Positions 47,836-57,474 of a stretch of 64,000 nt of DNA are shown in pieces. The notes below the pieces were generated by a model. That model searched no databases, was not told where the DNA came from, and saw only the letters and a program-made list of their open reading frames with translations. This stretch comes from an uncultured Caryophanales bacterium (GTDB lineage Bacteria; Bacillota_I; Bacilli_A; RFN20; CAG-449), in assembly GCA_945873815.1 (NCBI GenBank), contig CAMCEE010000002.1, forward strand, positions 39,781 to 103,780, read 5' to 3'. The position numbers were made by a program, and so were the translations under genes. The first letter of the stretch is position 1; every line of letters starts with the position of its first letter.

Positions 47836-48969
47836 ATGAAAAAATACATGAAGATTATATGTGCATTATGGTTTACTGCATTAACATTATTTGCATTGAT
47901 TGAATTATATAGAATAAATGATATAGATAACGCTTTATTCTCAATTATCTTATTACTTAATAAGTTTTTAGACATTATTGTATTGAAAGAAAAAAATTAT
48001 ATTCTTTTTGTCTTATTCTATTTTTTGATTTTTTTAAGTATTATTTGTAGCATCCTATCATATAGAAATAAAAAGAATAATTATTATTTAGTACTTTTGT
48101 ATTTCATTTTTTGCTTGTACATCACTTCATTCTATAGGGGGAACATCATAACTCCACCACCACTTATTAAAAAAGAACTATTACAATCTATTTCAGCGTA
48201 TTTTTACATTCTAAGTTTTGCATTTTACATAAATTATTTTGGTATGATAAATTTCTCTTTTATTAAGGATATTTTTTTAAAAAAAGACATTTTTAACGAT
48301 AAAACAAATATAGATAATGAAAGTGTTGAAAAAGTTGATTGTAAAGTAGATAATATAGATACGAAAGAAAAAAGAGCCGAAACATTAAGGGGAATTGAAC
48401 TTTCAACATTATTTCTTACCCCAAGAAATGATGAAAGAATGTCGTACTTATCATTGGCAAAAGAGGATGTAGATATGGGAAACGGTGAACCAAATATTAA
48501 ACCAGTATTCATTATTGGTCCAGATGGAGAAAAGATTTATCCAGGAAGAACTTTTTTAGATCGCATTATTGCTGCAGATCAAGACTTAGTCCAACAATAT
48601 TCAGATTTAAAAAACTTATTTTTATCTTATAGAAAGGTACATACGAGAGTAAGTAAAACAAACGATGCTTTCCGTTTTGAAGGAAAACTAATTGGTAAGA
48701 TTATTGTCGCAGGAAAAGGATTAAAAGTATATTTAGCTTTAGACCCATTCTCCGTTGATTCTGCAATTTACCATCAAAGAGATGCTTCTGGAAAAAAGAA
48801 ATTCGTTGAGACACCATTAGTTGTAAAAGTAAAATCACCTTTATCGTTTAGAAAAGCGTCAAAATTAATTGCAATGGCTTGTGAAAATGTAACTGTTAAA
48901 AAGACAAGATATACTCCAAAAGATTGGACAAAAGTTGATACAGTTAATGACGAAGATAATAATGATTAA
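47836..48969 (+). CDS. Hypothetical membrane protein with conserved C-terminal domain
   Basis: TM N-terminus; SYRKVHTRVSKTNDAFRFEGKLIGKIIVAGKGLKVYLALDPFSVDSAIYHQRDASGKKKFVETPLVVKVKS region. Confidence 0.6.
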   Translation: MKKYMKIICALWFTALTLFALIELYRINDIDNALFSIILLLNKFLDIIVLKEKNYILFVLFYFLIFLSIICSILSYRNKKNNYYLVLLYFIFCLYITSFYRGNIITPPPLIKKELLQSISAYFYILSFAFYINYFGMINFSFIKDIFLKKDIFNDKTNIDNESVEKVDCKVDNIDTKEKRAETLRGIELSTLFLTPRNDERMSYLSLAKEDVDMGNGEPNIKPVFIIGPDGEKIYPGRTFLDRIIAADQDLVQQYSDLKNLFLSYRKVHTRVSKTNDAFRFEGKLIGKIIVAGKGLKVYLALDPFSVDSAIYHQRDASGKKKFVETPLVVKVKSPLSFRKASKLIAMACENVTVKKTRYTPKDWTKVDTVNDEDNND

Positions 48970-48976
48970 TTATAAT

Positions 48977-49004
48977 AGGCACTTCATAGTGCCTGTTTTT
49001 CTTT
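48977..49004 (+). terminator. Intrinsic terminator
   Basis: AGGCACT-tcat-AGTGCCT-GTTTTTC. Confidence 0.85.
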
Positions 49005-49059
49005 TATTGTCAGCAAGAAAATTGTTGATTATAATTAAAATGAAAAGGAGAAGACAAAT

Positions 49060-50361
49060 ATGGAGAAAAATAAATCTAATTCACTAGGTGGAAGAATATG
49101 GTTTTCTGCGATACTTTTTGGATTAATTGGACAAATTGCATGGGTAGTTGAAAATATGTATTTTGCAACCTTTGCACAAGATGTATTCGCAAATTCAGGA
49201 AGAAGTGATTTATCGTATATCGTTACGACTCTTATGGTTATTTTATCTGCCTTAACTGCAACGATAACTACTATTATTGCAGGAGGATTAATAGATAAAG
49301 CAGGTAAGCGTAAACCATTTATCGCGTTTGGATATATAATATGGGGCGTAACTATTATGTTATTTGCTTTAATTCCGATGAAAGTGGAGATGAGTCTTAT
49401 CGCTTTAGTCGCAGTTGGATTAATTGCTTTCGATTGCTTTATGACTGTTGCTGGATCAACTTCAAACGACGCAGCATTTAATGCTTGGGTTATAGATAAT
49501 ACTGATGAAACAAATAGAGGAAGAATCAATGGTATTCTTTCTACATTGCCACTTCTTGCCGTAGTAGTTGTATTTATTGGGTTAGGTGGATTATATAATA
49601 AGAATAATGAATCAAATGCTTTATTCTTTGTAATATTAGGCATTATTCCAATCGTTTCTGGTATCATTGCTTTATTTGTCTTAAAAGATTCTAGTAAGGT
49701 TCAAAAAACATGCATATCTACTAAAGATTTATTTTATGGATTTCAGTTAGAAGTCATTAAAAAGAATAGAATTGCATACATAACATTAGCTGCGGCTTGC
49801 ATTGTTGGTATTTCTCAACAAACTTTCTTTTCGTATTTAATTAACTTTTTAAATATTACATTAGGTTTAGGAGATGGATTTGTCATTCCTATGGCGGTTA
49901 TCATAGTTGGAGCTGGTTTAGTAACAGGAATAATTGGCTTCTTAAGTGATAAATATGGTAGGAAACATTTCTATATTCCGTTATTAGTTACCACCATTGT
50001 TGGTATCACATCATTCTTTGTCATTCAATATTTCGATGGAATTGTTAAAATGATTATTTTATATGTTGGAGGAGTATTAATGATGGGAGGACTTCTTTCA
50101 ATGCTTGGAATGTTAAACGCTAATTTCCAAGACAATATTCCTCAAAACTGTGAAGGTAGATTCCAAGGTATTAGAATGTGTTTTACAGTTTTGATTCCAA
50201 TGATCATAGGACCAATCATTTCTCTTATTCTTGGAATGGATGCAATGGGAAATAATGGAGAATCATTTACTCCTCCATTCACGATTTTCCTAGCTGCAGC
50301 AATTGTTGGATTAATCGCATTAATCCCAACATTCTTTGTAAGAAAAAGTGCAAAAAGATAG
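49060..50361 (+). CDS. MFS transporter (SLC45/GPH-like)
   Basis: 12 TM pattern, DKAGKRKPFIAFGYIIWG, LSDKYGRKHF. Confidence 0.8.
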   Translation: MEKNKSNSLGGRIWFSAILFGLIGQIAWVVENMYFATFAQDVFANSGRSDLSYIVTTLMVILSALTATITTIIAGGLIDKAGKRKPFIAFGYIIWGVTIMLFALIPMKVEMSLIALVAVGLIAFDCFMTVAGSTSNDAAFNAWVIDNTDETNRGRINGILSTLPLLAVVVVFIGLGGLYNKNNESNALFFVILGIIPIVSGIIALFVLKDSSKVQKTCISTKDLFYGFQLEVIKKNRIAYITLAAACIVGISQQTFFSYLINFLNITLGLGDGFVIPMAVIIVGAGLVTGIIGFLSDKYGRKHFYIPLLVTTIVGITSFFVIQYFDGIVKMIILYVGGVLMMGGLLSMLGMLNANFQDNIPQNCEGRFQGIRMCFTVLIPMIIGPIISLILGMDAMGNNGESFTPPFTIFLAAAIVGLIALIPTFFVRKSAKR

Positions 50362-50385
50362 AAACTAAACATTATTTATAAAATA

Positions 50386-50431
50386 AAAATGTATCATGAT
50401 GGATGGATAATCTACATATGGTACATTTTTT
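50386..50431. terminator. Bidirectional terminator between convergent genes
   Basis: AAAATGTAtCAT ... ATGgTACATTTTTT. Confidence 0.6.
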
Positions 50432-50445
50432 ATGATTTATTATTT

Positions 50446-51177
50446 TTATTTTATGCTTTTAATAAATTCGATATCGATATGTTGAAATGTTATACAATCA
50501 GTTAATGGTATGAATTTTTCAAACATCTCTTTAGATTCAATAGTCCAGACATTTGAGAAGTGTTTTTTACAATAATTACGCACTCTTTTTTTCTCGAATA
50601 ACTTATAATCTAAATCAACTCCTTCAAAGAAATGTCTAAAATGATATACATATCGGAACTTTGGTTCTGAAGTAACTAATAATTGTCTAACGTATCCTTC
50701 TTTTCTAAATTGAAATAGAGCGCGTGGATCAAAAGAAATTAATAGGTAATTGCCTTTGTTTTTGACGTAATTATTGAGTTTTTCTTTTAATTTCTTTGCT
50801 AAAGAAACATAATTCTTTCTAAAGACTTTAAGTTCAATTACTAAAGGTATTTTTTCATTAGTTAAAGTTAATACTTCATCAAGAGAAGGAATTGTTTCTC
50901 CATTCAATAATTTATAATTATCCTTTAATTCTTTCAATGTCAAATCTTCTACAATACCTTTTTTTCCTGTTACTCTTTCAAGTTTTGAATCGTGAATGAC
51001 AACTAATTCATTATCTTTAGTAAGATGAATATCTAATTCAATTGCCATATTATGTTCTAATGCATTTTGAAATGCTTTGAGTCCATTTTCTATGAATTCG
51101 GAATTATGTAAACCTCGATGACATATTCCTTTTAAGAATAAAGGATTAATTTTATTTAATATTTTTTCTTTTCTCAT
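50446..51177 (-). CDS. Glycerophosphodiester phosphodiesterase family protein
   Basis: GICHRGLHNSEFIENGLKAFQNALEHNMAIELDIHLTKDNELVVIHDSKLERVTG; start 51177 just after upstream stop. Confidence 0.88.
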   Translation of the reverse strand: MRKEKILNKINPLFLKGICHRGLHNSEFIENGLKAFQNALEHNMAIELDIHLTKDNELVVIHDSKLERVTGKKGIVEDLTLKELKDNYKLLNGETIPSLDEVLTLTNEKIPLVIELKVFRKNYVSLAKKLKEKLNNYVKNKGNYLLISFDPRALFQFRKEGYVRQLLVTSEPKFRYVYHFRHFFEGVDLDYKLFEKKRVRNYCKKHFSNVWTIESKEMFEKFIPLTDCITFQHIDIEFIKSIK

Positions 51178-51178
51178 A

Positions 51179-52639
51179 TTAGTCCTCAGTATCAAATGCT
51201 TCTAATCCTTTTGCAAACGTTGTTTTCTTTGATTTTACGTTTGTGATGAATAAGAAAACGATAAACGATATTGTAATAAAGACGAGTGCATATACTGGTA
51301 AGAAATCAAAACCGAAATTTGGAATCAATAGTAATGCACCAAGTGCAATAGGTGTAATAGTTTGTGCAGCCATGGAGGAAGCATAATATAATCCAGTAAA
51401 TTTTCCAATCTTTTTGCTTGAACATAATTCTACAACCATTGGGAATGAATTAATGTGAACAAGTGACATACCAAATCCCTTTATGAGCCATATGATATAG
51501 ATGATAAATGGAAATGAGCCATTTCCTGCGACTCCTTTAAGGAATGTAAATGAAGCAATCATCCAAATTAAGTATGAGAGTAATGTGATGCCAAGTCCAC
51601 CAATCACTGTCCATTTCCTACCGATTTTTGCGGCGATATATCCACCAAGCGCAAAACCAAGAACACTACCAACGCCTCCAATAATCGTATTTATCATATT
51701 AGAACCGGAATCTGCTTCTAAATAATAGATTGTGTAATTACCCATAAATGTTCCGATGCCATTTTCTGACATAAACCAAAAGAATTCTGCAAAGAGGATT
51801 AATATGAGCATTCTTTTATTTGCTTTGGTCATTGGAGCATCATCGTTTACACAATCGATAACTTCTGCTTGCTTCTCTCCAATTTCCATTTCTTCTTTCA
51901 TCTCTTCTTTTATCGGATTTTCTTTAATCTTTATAAATAAGAATATTGCAGAAATAACCATTAATATTGAAGCGACTAGAAATGGAACTTCGATAGCCCA
52001 TATATTGCCTGTTGCCCAGTTTGGATGAAGTAAGCCATCTTCTCCTTTTGAACCTCTTAGATATTGTGATAAGGAAAAGACAATTCCGGTGATTGTTGCA
52101 AATAATCCTCCCATATAACCCATGATATTTATAATACCATTTGCTTTACTTCTTAAAGGTTTTGGAGTTAAATCAGGCATTAATGCAACTGCAGGGTTAC
52201 GATACATCATCATTGAGCAAACAACAATTGCCATAACAGAGATAGTTCCGATTAAATTATTGTAATGAAATAATACAGGAATAAAAGGGAATGCGATTGC
52301 AGAAATGAATGTACCGATTAGAATAAATGGCATTCTTTTTCCAATTCTTGTATTTGTTTTATCGGAAAGTGTTCCAAATATCGGTAAAAGAATTAGTGCT
52401 GCAAGATTATCAAGAGCCATCATAATGCCTACTAAATATTGTACATTAAGTACTTCTTTTGCGTTCTTGAAGTCTCTTACGGAAAGCCATTTTGCTTCAC
52501 CATACATTGCTTTACCGAATAATTCTGTTAAGAATGTTGGACACCAAGAATCGTAGATTTGCCATAAGAGAAGAATTCCAAAGAAAGCAAATCCGATGAT
52601 ACATGTTCTTTTGACATTGAGTTTTAAAACTTTTTCCAT
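51179..52639 (-). CDS. MFS transporter, SLC45-like
   Basis: 12 TM pattern, GTLSDKTNTRIGKRMPFILIGT. Confidence 0.82.
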   Translation of the reverse strand: MEKVLKLNVKRTCIIGFAFFGILLLWQIYDSWCPTFLTELFGKAMYGEAKWLSVRDFKNAKEVLNVQYLVGIMMALDNLAALILLPIFGTLSDKTNTRIGKRMPFILIGTFISAIAFPFIPVLFHYNNLIGTISVMAIVVCSMMMYRNPAVALMPDLTPKPLRSKANGIINIMGYMGGLFATITGIVFSLSQYLRGSKGEDGLLHPNWATGNIWAIEVPFLVASILMVISAIFLFIKIKENPIKEEMKEEMEIGEKQAEVIDCVNDDAPMTKANKRMLILILFAEFFWFMSENGIGTFMGNYTIYYLEADSGSNMINTIIGGVGSVLGFALGGYIAAKIGRKWTVIGGLGITLLSYLIWMIASFTFLKGVAGNGSFPFIIYIIWLIKGFGMSLVHINSFPMVVELCSSKKIGKFTGLYYASSMAAQTITPIALGALLLIPNFGFDFLPVYALVFITISFIVFLFITNVKSKKTTFAKGLEAFDTED

Positions 52640-52657
52640 ATTTTTTATGTCTCCTTT

Positions 52658-53290
52658 TTAGATTTTTAGTAACGACTCAATCATTTTCGGTAATTCTAAG
52701 ATAGAATTAATTCTATATTTTTCATCATCAATCACTCCGAATCCATAAGAGGCGTGAATAAATAGTACATTTGCCTTATTTGATTCTATTTTATCTTTTT
52801 TTGTATCTCCTACATAAACGACTCGATCGATGTTTTCTTTTTCTTTTAATAATTTAATGTTTTGCCATTTTTCTAGTCCAGTATCTCCAGCTGCAAGATG
52901 AGATTTAAAATATTTATCAAGTTTTGTTCCTTCAAGGAAAGCTTCAATATAACCTTTATCAGCATTTGAAACTATATATAAAGGGTATTTCTTTGAAAGA
53001 GTATTTAATACTTCTTCGACGTTTGGATAAAGAATTCCAGGTTTCTTTTTTAAGTATACTAATTCTCGTTCATACATTATTCTAAATAGCCTTAATCCTT
53101 CTTTTAATGAAACGTCTTTAAATGCGATAAGTGCAGTTTCCTCTGGCGTTAATCCCATATATGATTTGACAGTTTCATAATCAAAAGAATAATGATATCC
53201 ATTATCTTTCATCGCTTCATTATATGCATCAACCATTTGAGGAATGGCATTCCATAATGTGCCATCTAAATCAAAAAATATTGCGTCCAT
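52658..53290 (-). CDS. HAD family hydrolase (phosphoglycolate phosphatase-like)
   Basis: AIFFDLDGTLWNAIPQM, YIVSNADKGYIEAFLE, VYVGDTKKDKIES. Confidence 0.85.
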   Translation of the reverse strand: MDAIFFDLDGTLWNAIPQMVDAYNEAMKDNGYHYSFDYETVKSYMGLTPEETALIAFKDVSLKEGLRLFRIMYERELVYLKKKPGILYPNVEEVLNTLSKKYPLYIVSNADKGYIEAFLEGTKLDKYFKSHLAAGDTGLEKWQNIKLLKEKENIDRVVYVGDTKKDKIESNKANVLFIHASYGFGVIDDEKYRINSILELPKMIESLLKI

Positions 53291-53357
53291 ATGTTTTCTC
53301 CATTAATCCAATTATAGCATGAATTAGGAAGATGAAAATTTTTATTTTTGATAATAT

Positions 53358-53386
53358 AGAAAAAACTGCAACTATTGTGCAGTTTT
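53358..53386 (-). terminator. Intrinsic terminator of GH2 gene
   Basis: AAAACTGCA ... TGCAGTTTTTT on minus strand. Confidence 0.8.
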
Positions 53387-53389
53387 CCC

Positions 53390-55096
53390 TTAATAAGTAA
53401 GTTTTTTGGCAATTCTATTCATCTCTTCTTTGTTAACTTTAATTACCTTTCGATCGTAAGTTAATAAACCATTTGTCTCATCTTCAACATCACTTACTTG
53501 CGTATATATTGATGCAGATAACCCTTTATCTTTTAAAGGAATGATATTATCTTCATATAATTCTGTAATCCCTTTTTGTAAGTCTTCTGATGATTTAAAA
53601 TGACGATAACCAAATACTTTATCTAAATTGTATCGATGTTCTTTTATTGAATATTCATATCCTCCAAATTCGGAAAGATAACTAGGTCTACCATCGTATT
53701 TAATCTTGAATTTTTTAAAGAAGTAAATATGCTTTGAATTGAGAGAATTACCGTTATCGTACCATCCTGAAGTAGCATCGATGAAACGTGAGGTATCTAG
53801 AGTTAGTAAGATATCATTTATTCTTTTTGATTCAAATTGTCCCCATGATTCGTTGAATATTGTCCATAAACAAATGCAAGGAGAATTATAGAGTAAATTA
53901 ATCGTTTCTTTCATTGTGCGGATGAATACTTCCTTATTTTTTGAAGGAACTTTGAATTTTTTATCATTCATTTTTTTAGATATAATTGTCGGACGCAATG
54001 TATCGCGATAGAAGTAATAAGGAGAATTATTTACCATATCTTGGAAGACAACCATTCCGATTTTATCGCATAGGTAATAGAAATATAATGGCTCAATCTT
54101 TATGTGTTTTCTTAAAGTATTGAATCCTAATTCCTTCATACGAGTGATATCTCTTTCATATTCATAGTAGGAAAAAGGAGTATATATCCCATCAGGATAA
54201 TATCCTTGATCTAATAATCCATGAAAGAAATATGGTTTATTATTTAAATGGAAAATGTTGTATCCATTATGATTTTTTATCTCTAATGTTCTTAAAGCAA
54301 AATAAGATGTGACTTTATCGCCTTCTACTTCGATGTCAAAATAGTATAAATGAGGATTTTCAGGCGTCCAGTTTATCGGATTAGGGATAGAGATTGTGAT
54401 CTCATTTTTTGATAATTCTTTTATTATTTTTTTATTATTATCTAGATAGATAGTAACTTTTTTTTGTTTTGCATTTGAATTGATTTTTAAAGAGACAGAA
54501 TCTAATGTCGTATTAATTCTAACATCTTGGACAAAGGTTAATGAGGTAGATTCTAACCATACTGATTTCCATATACCACTTACTTTTGTGTACCACATTC
54601 CACCTCTATTATCTTTTTGTTTTCCGTAACATTCTATTCCATCTAATGGATCTTTTACGCATACTTCAATAATATTTTTTTCTTCTATATATGGAGATAT
54701 GTCCATTTCAAAAGGAATATATCCACCTTCATGATAGAATACTTCTTTTTTATTGATGAAGACTCTAGCGTAACAATCTACTCCATCGAAATGAAGTATA
54801 ATTCTTCCTTTATTGAACCCATTTGGGAGGACAAACTCTTTTTTATAAAATAGGATCTCATTTGAATCATAAATCTCCTTGATATTAGAAAGAGATGATT
54901 CTACACAATATGGAACGATAATCTTTTTATCATATGATAAAGGCAATTCTTCTTTTTTATTATGAGTGAATTCCCATTCACCATTTAAGGATAAATAAGA
55001 ATCTCGTTTGAATTGTGGGCGTGGGTATTCACTTAATGGAATTGTATCTAGTTGCGAATCTGATGTTCTAAGTTCTTGGTATTTATATTTTTTCAT
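53390..55096 (-). CDS. Glycoside hydrolase family 2 protein
   Basis: YPRPQFKRDSYLSLNGEWEF, GMWYTKVSGIWKSVWLE, LGFNTLRKHIKIEP, LWTIFNESWGQF (acid/base NE), SEFGGYE. Confidence 0.9.
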   Translation of the reverse strand: MKKYKYQELRTSDSQLDTIPLSEYPRPQFKRDSYLSLNGEWEFTHNKKEELPLSYDKKIIVPYCVESSLSNIKEIYDSNEILFYKKEFVLPNGFNKGRIILHFDGVDCYARVFINKKEVFYHEGGYIPFEMDISPYIEEKNIIEVCVKDPLDGIECYGKQKDNRGGMWYTKVSGIWKSVWLESTSLTFVQDVRINTTLDSVSLKINSNAKQKKVTIYLDNNKKIIKELSKNEITISIPNPINWTPENPHLYYFDIEVEGDKVTSYFALRTLEIKNHNGYNIFHLNNKPYFFHGLLDQGYYPDGIYTPFSYYEYERDITRMKELGFNTLRKHIKIEPLYFYYLCDKIGMVVFQDMVNNSPYYFYRDTLRPTIISKKMNDKKFKVPSKNKEVFIRTMKETINLLYNSPCICLWTIFNESWGQFESKRINDILLTLDTSRFIDATSGWYDNGNSLNSKHIYFFKKFKIKYDGRPSYLSEFGGYEYSIKEHRYNLDKVFGYRHFKSSEDLQKGITELYEDNIIPLKDKGLSASIYTQVSDVEDETNGLLTYDRKVIKVNKEEMNRIAKKLTY

Positions 55097-55168
55097 TTTA
55101 TTTTTCCTCTCTCAAATTATAACAATTAGGAAAAGAATATGCTATATTATTTTCTAGGGTGGTAATGA

Positions 55169-55612
55169 GTGAAAATAGTTGTAGCAAGCGACTGCCATGG
55201 CGATTTATATACGTTAAGAAAGATTGCAAGTAGTGAATATGATGCTGACTATTATCTCTTATTAGGTGATTCTTGTTTAGATGAAGAAAGTATTCGCCCG
55301 TTTATTTCTGTTAAAGGGAATAACGATTATTTTTCTTCCTTTCCATTAGAAAGAATCATTCATACTCCATATGGTAATATTTATATGGAACATGGTCATC
55401 TAAGAAATATAGTAGATGTTGAATTCGTAAAGAAAAAAGATTGCTTCATCTATTTGTTCGGTCATTCTCACGCGCACTTTTTGAAAGAGATTGAAGGAGT
55501 TTATTTTGCAAATCCAGGTTCGACATCAAGACCTAGAGATAATACTAATGGTACTTATCTATTAATTAGTCTTGATGAAAAAGACGTGAAATTTGATTTT
55601 GTTTATCTATAG
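55169..55612 (+). CDS. YfcE/MJ0936-family metallophosphoesterase
   Basis: VVASDCHGDLYTLRKI, LLGDS, VKGNND, LFGHSHAHF, NPGSTSRPR. Confidence 0.9.
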   Translation: MKIVVASDCHGDLYTLRKIASSEYDADYYLLLGDSCLDEESIRPFISVKGNNDYFSSFPLERIIHTPYGNIYMEHGHLRNIVDVEFVKKKDCFIYLFGHSHAHFLKEIEGVYFANPGSTSRPRDNTNGTYLLISLDEKDVKFDFVYL

Positions 55613-55622
55613 GAGAAAAAAT

Positions 55623-55931
55623 ATGTGGAAACAATTAAAACCTACTCATGCAACTGTAATTTTAAATACTGAATTTGAAGATTTTGCATCGATTGAAGTA
55701 GAAAAAATGAATACTAAAAGTACGAGTATTGTTCATTATGTAATCGGAATTAATATTTATGATATTACCGAGCAAAGTATCGATGTGTATAAAGGCGAAG
55801 ATATTGAAAGAATATTACGCACCTTAAAAAAAGAGATCGAAGAATTATATGAAGAAATCGCTGATTATGAAAAAGAAGATATAGACGATTGGGTAAATCG
55901 TTTTTGTGAATTGTTAACAGAAATACAATAA
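55623..55931 (+). CDS. Hypothetical protein
   Basis: RBS ggagaaaaaat before ATG 55623 (track start 55593 overlaps upstream gene); no family recognised. Confidence 0.6.
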   Translation: MWKQLKPTHATVILNTEFEDFASIEVEKMNTKSTSIVHYVIGINIYDITEQSIDVYKGEDIERILRTLKKEIEELYEEIADYEKEDIDDWVNRFCELLTEIQ

Positions 55932-55944
55932 TTTATATTATTTG

Positions 55945-55979
55945 AACATACCATTGATACATAGAAGGGTATGTTTTTT
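55945..55979 (+). terminator. Intrinsic terminator
   Basis: AACATACC ... GGTATGTTTTTT. Confidence 0.75.
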
Positions 55980-56001
55980 CATATATATAATTGGTGATAT
56001 T

Positions 56002-56421
56002 ATGGCACGATGTTCTTTTTCAACTAATGAACTAGGAATGCTTGCAAGACTCATGAGAGCAGAAGCGGTGGGCGAAGGAGTTTTCGGGATGCAACTAGTA
56101 GGTAATGTTGTGATTAATCGAGTTGTTGCAAAATGCAATGAATTTAAAAACCAAAGAACAATTACTAAAGTAATCAACGCAAAAAATGCGTTCGATGGAA
56201 CAAAATCGAAATTATATAAATCAGGTGCGACAGCAAAAGAAAGAAAATATGCACTTAGATGTATAGAATATTGGAGAGCAGATCCTGCGACTTATGCTTT
56301 ATTCTTTTATGCTCCCGGAAAAGGGAAAAAATGTAAGACAAAATTCTATGGACCATATGCAGGGAGATTTAAGAATCATTGTTTTTATAGACCTACATCG
56401 ACAAAAAAATGTAAAATCTAA
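56002..56421 (+). CDS. SleB/CwlJ-like cell wall hydrolase domain protein
   Basis: ELGMLARLMRAEAVGEGVFGMQLVGNVVINRV; start 56002, no signal peptide. Confidence 0.85.
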   Translation: MARCSFSTNELGMLARLMRAEAVGEGVFGMQLVGNVVINRVVAKCNEFKNQRTITKVINAKNAFDGTKSKLYKSGATAKERKYALRCIEYWRADPATYALFFYAPGKGKKCKTKFYGPYAGRFKNHCFYRPTSTKKCKI

Positions 56422-56530
56422 GAACCTTATAAGAAAAAATGTTTAAATTTATTGATTGTTCTTAGTGAATATTTACTATTGCTTTTATTTGAATTAAAAT
56501 TAAATAAATAGAAATTCGAGGAGTAAAAAT

Positions 56531-56974
56531 ATGAAATTAGAAACATGCCCATATTGCAGCAGAGGAAAATTATTATCTGCTTTTGGTTATTTAGCTTTTA
56601 AAACTGAAACATCATTAATTATCGTTTTTAAAGAGCAATCAAAACCAGGAAGAATGATTGTTGCTTATCGTAACGATCATGTCGCAGAATTGAAAGATTT
56701 GGATGAAAAGGAAAGAAATGCGTTTATGAAGGATGTCGCGGATATTGCAAAATGCATTGATTATGTGTACCATCCAGATAGAATCAATTATGGAGCTTAT
56801 GGAGACACTTTAGGACACTTACATTTTCATTTGGTTCCAAAGTATAAGGATGATTTTGAATGGGGTGGAACTTTTTCAATGAATCCACATAAAGTGGAAA
56901 TCGCTGATGATGAATGTGAAGTAATCGCAGAAAAGATTAGAGATGCATATAAGAAAATTATCGAGGGAAAATAA
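56531..56974 (+). CDS. HIT family protein
   Basis: CPYCSRGKL N-terminus and LGHLHFHLVPKY histidine triad. Confidence 0.9.
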   Translation: MKLETCPYCSRGKLLSAFGYLAFKTETSLIIVFKEQSKPGRMIVAYRNDHVAELKDLDEKERNAFMKDVADIAKCIDYVYHPDRINYGAYGDTLGHLHFHLVPKYKDDFEWGGTFSMNPHKVEIADDECEVIAEKIRDAYKKIIEGK

Positions 56975-57430
56975 ATGATTAACGGACATATTTCAAAATT
57001 AAAAGAATATAAAGGATTGAATGCTCATTTAGACGAAGCAATCGATTACTTAACTTCAAATGATTTAGAAGTTTTACCAGTTGGATTAACTAAAATTGGT
57101 GATTATATTACTATTACAAAATTAGTATACGTTGGAAAGAATCCAGGAGAAGCATTTCCAGAAGAACATAGAGAACATCTTGATATGCAAATCGTACTAA
57201 AAAATAAGGAAGCTTGCTATTATGATTATCTTGAAGAAATTGATCAAACAGCAGTTAAAACTCCTTATAATCCTGATAAAGATGTTATTAAATTCGATTA
57301 TCCACTAAGACATCACCTTATTATGGATACGAATAATTTCACATTGTTTACACCAGATGATGTACATTTACCTAGTCAAAGACTAAACGATGATGAAATT
57401 GTAAAATTGGTCATTAAAGTAAAAATTTAA
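56975..57430 (+). CDS. YhcH/YjgK/YiaL family protein
   Basis: FPEEHREHLDMQIVLKNKEACYYDYLEE, FTLFTPDDVHLPSQRLND. Confidence 0.88.
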   Translation: MINGHISKLKEYKGLNAHLDEAIDYLTSNDLEVLPVGLTKIGDYITITKLVYVGKNPGEAFPEEHREHLDMQIVLKNKEACYYDYLEEIDQTAVKTPYNPDKDVIKFDYPLRHHLIMDTNNFTLFTPDDVHLPSQRLNDDEIVKLVIKVKI

Positions 57431-57433
57431 GAT

Positions 57434-57474
57434 AAAATGGATGAGTGAAATTATTTCTACCATCCATTTTTTTT
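57434..57474. terminator. Bidirectional intrinsic terminator
   Basis: AAAATGGATG ... CATCCATTTTTTTT. Confidence 0.8.

Noticed and set aside
49035-49667. 210-aa minus-strand ORF antisense to MFS transporter
   Set aside because: Low-complexity antisense reading of a TM-rich gene.
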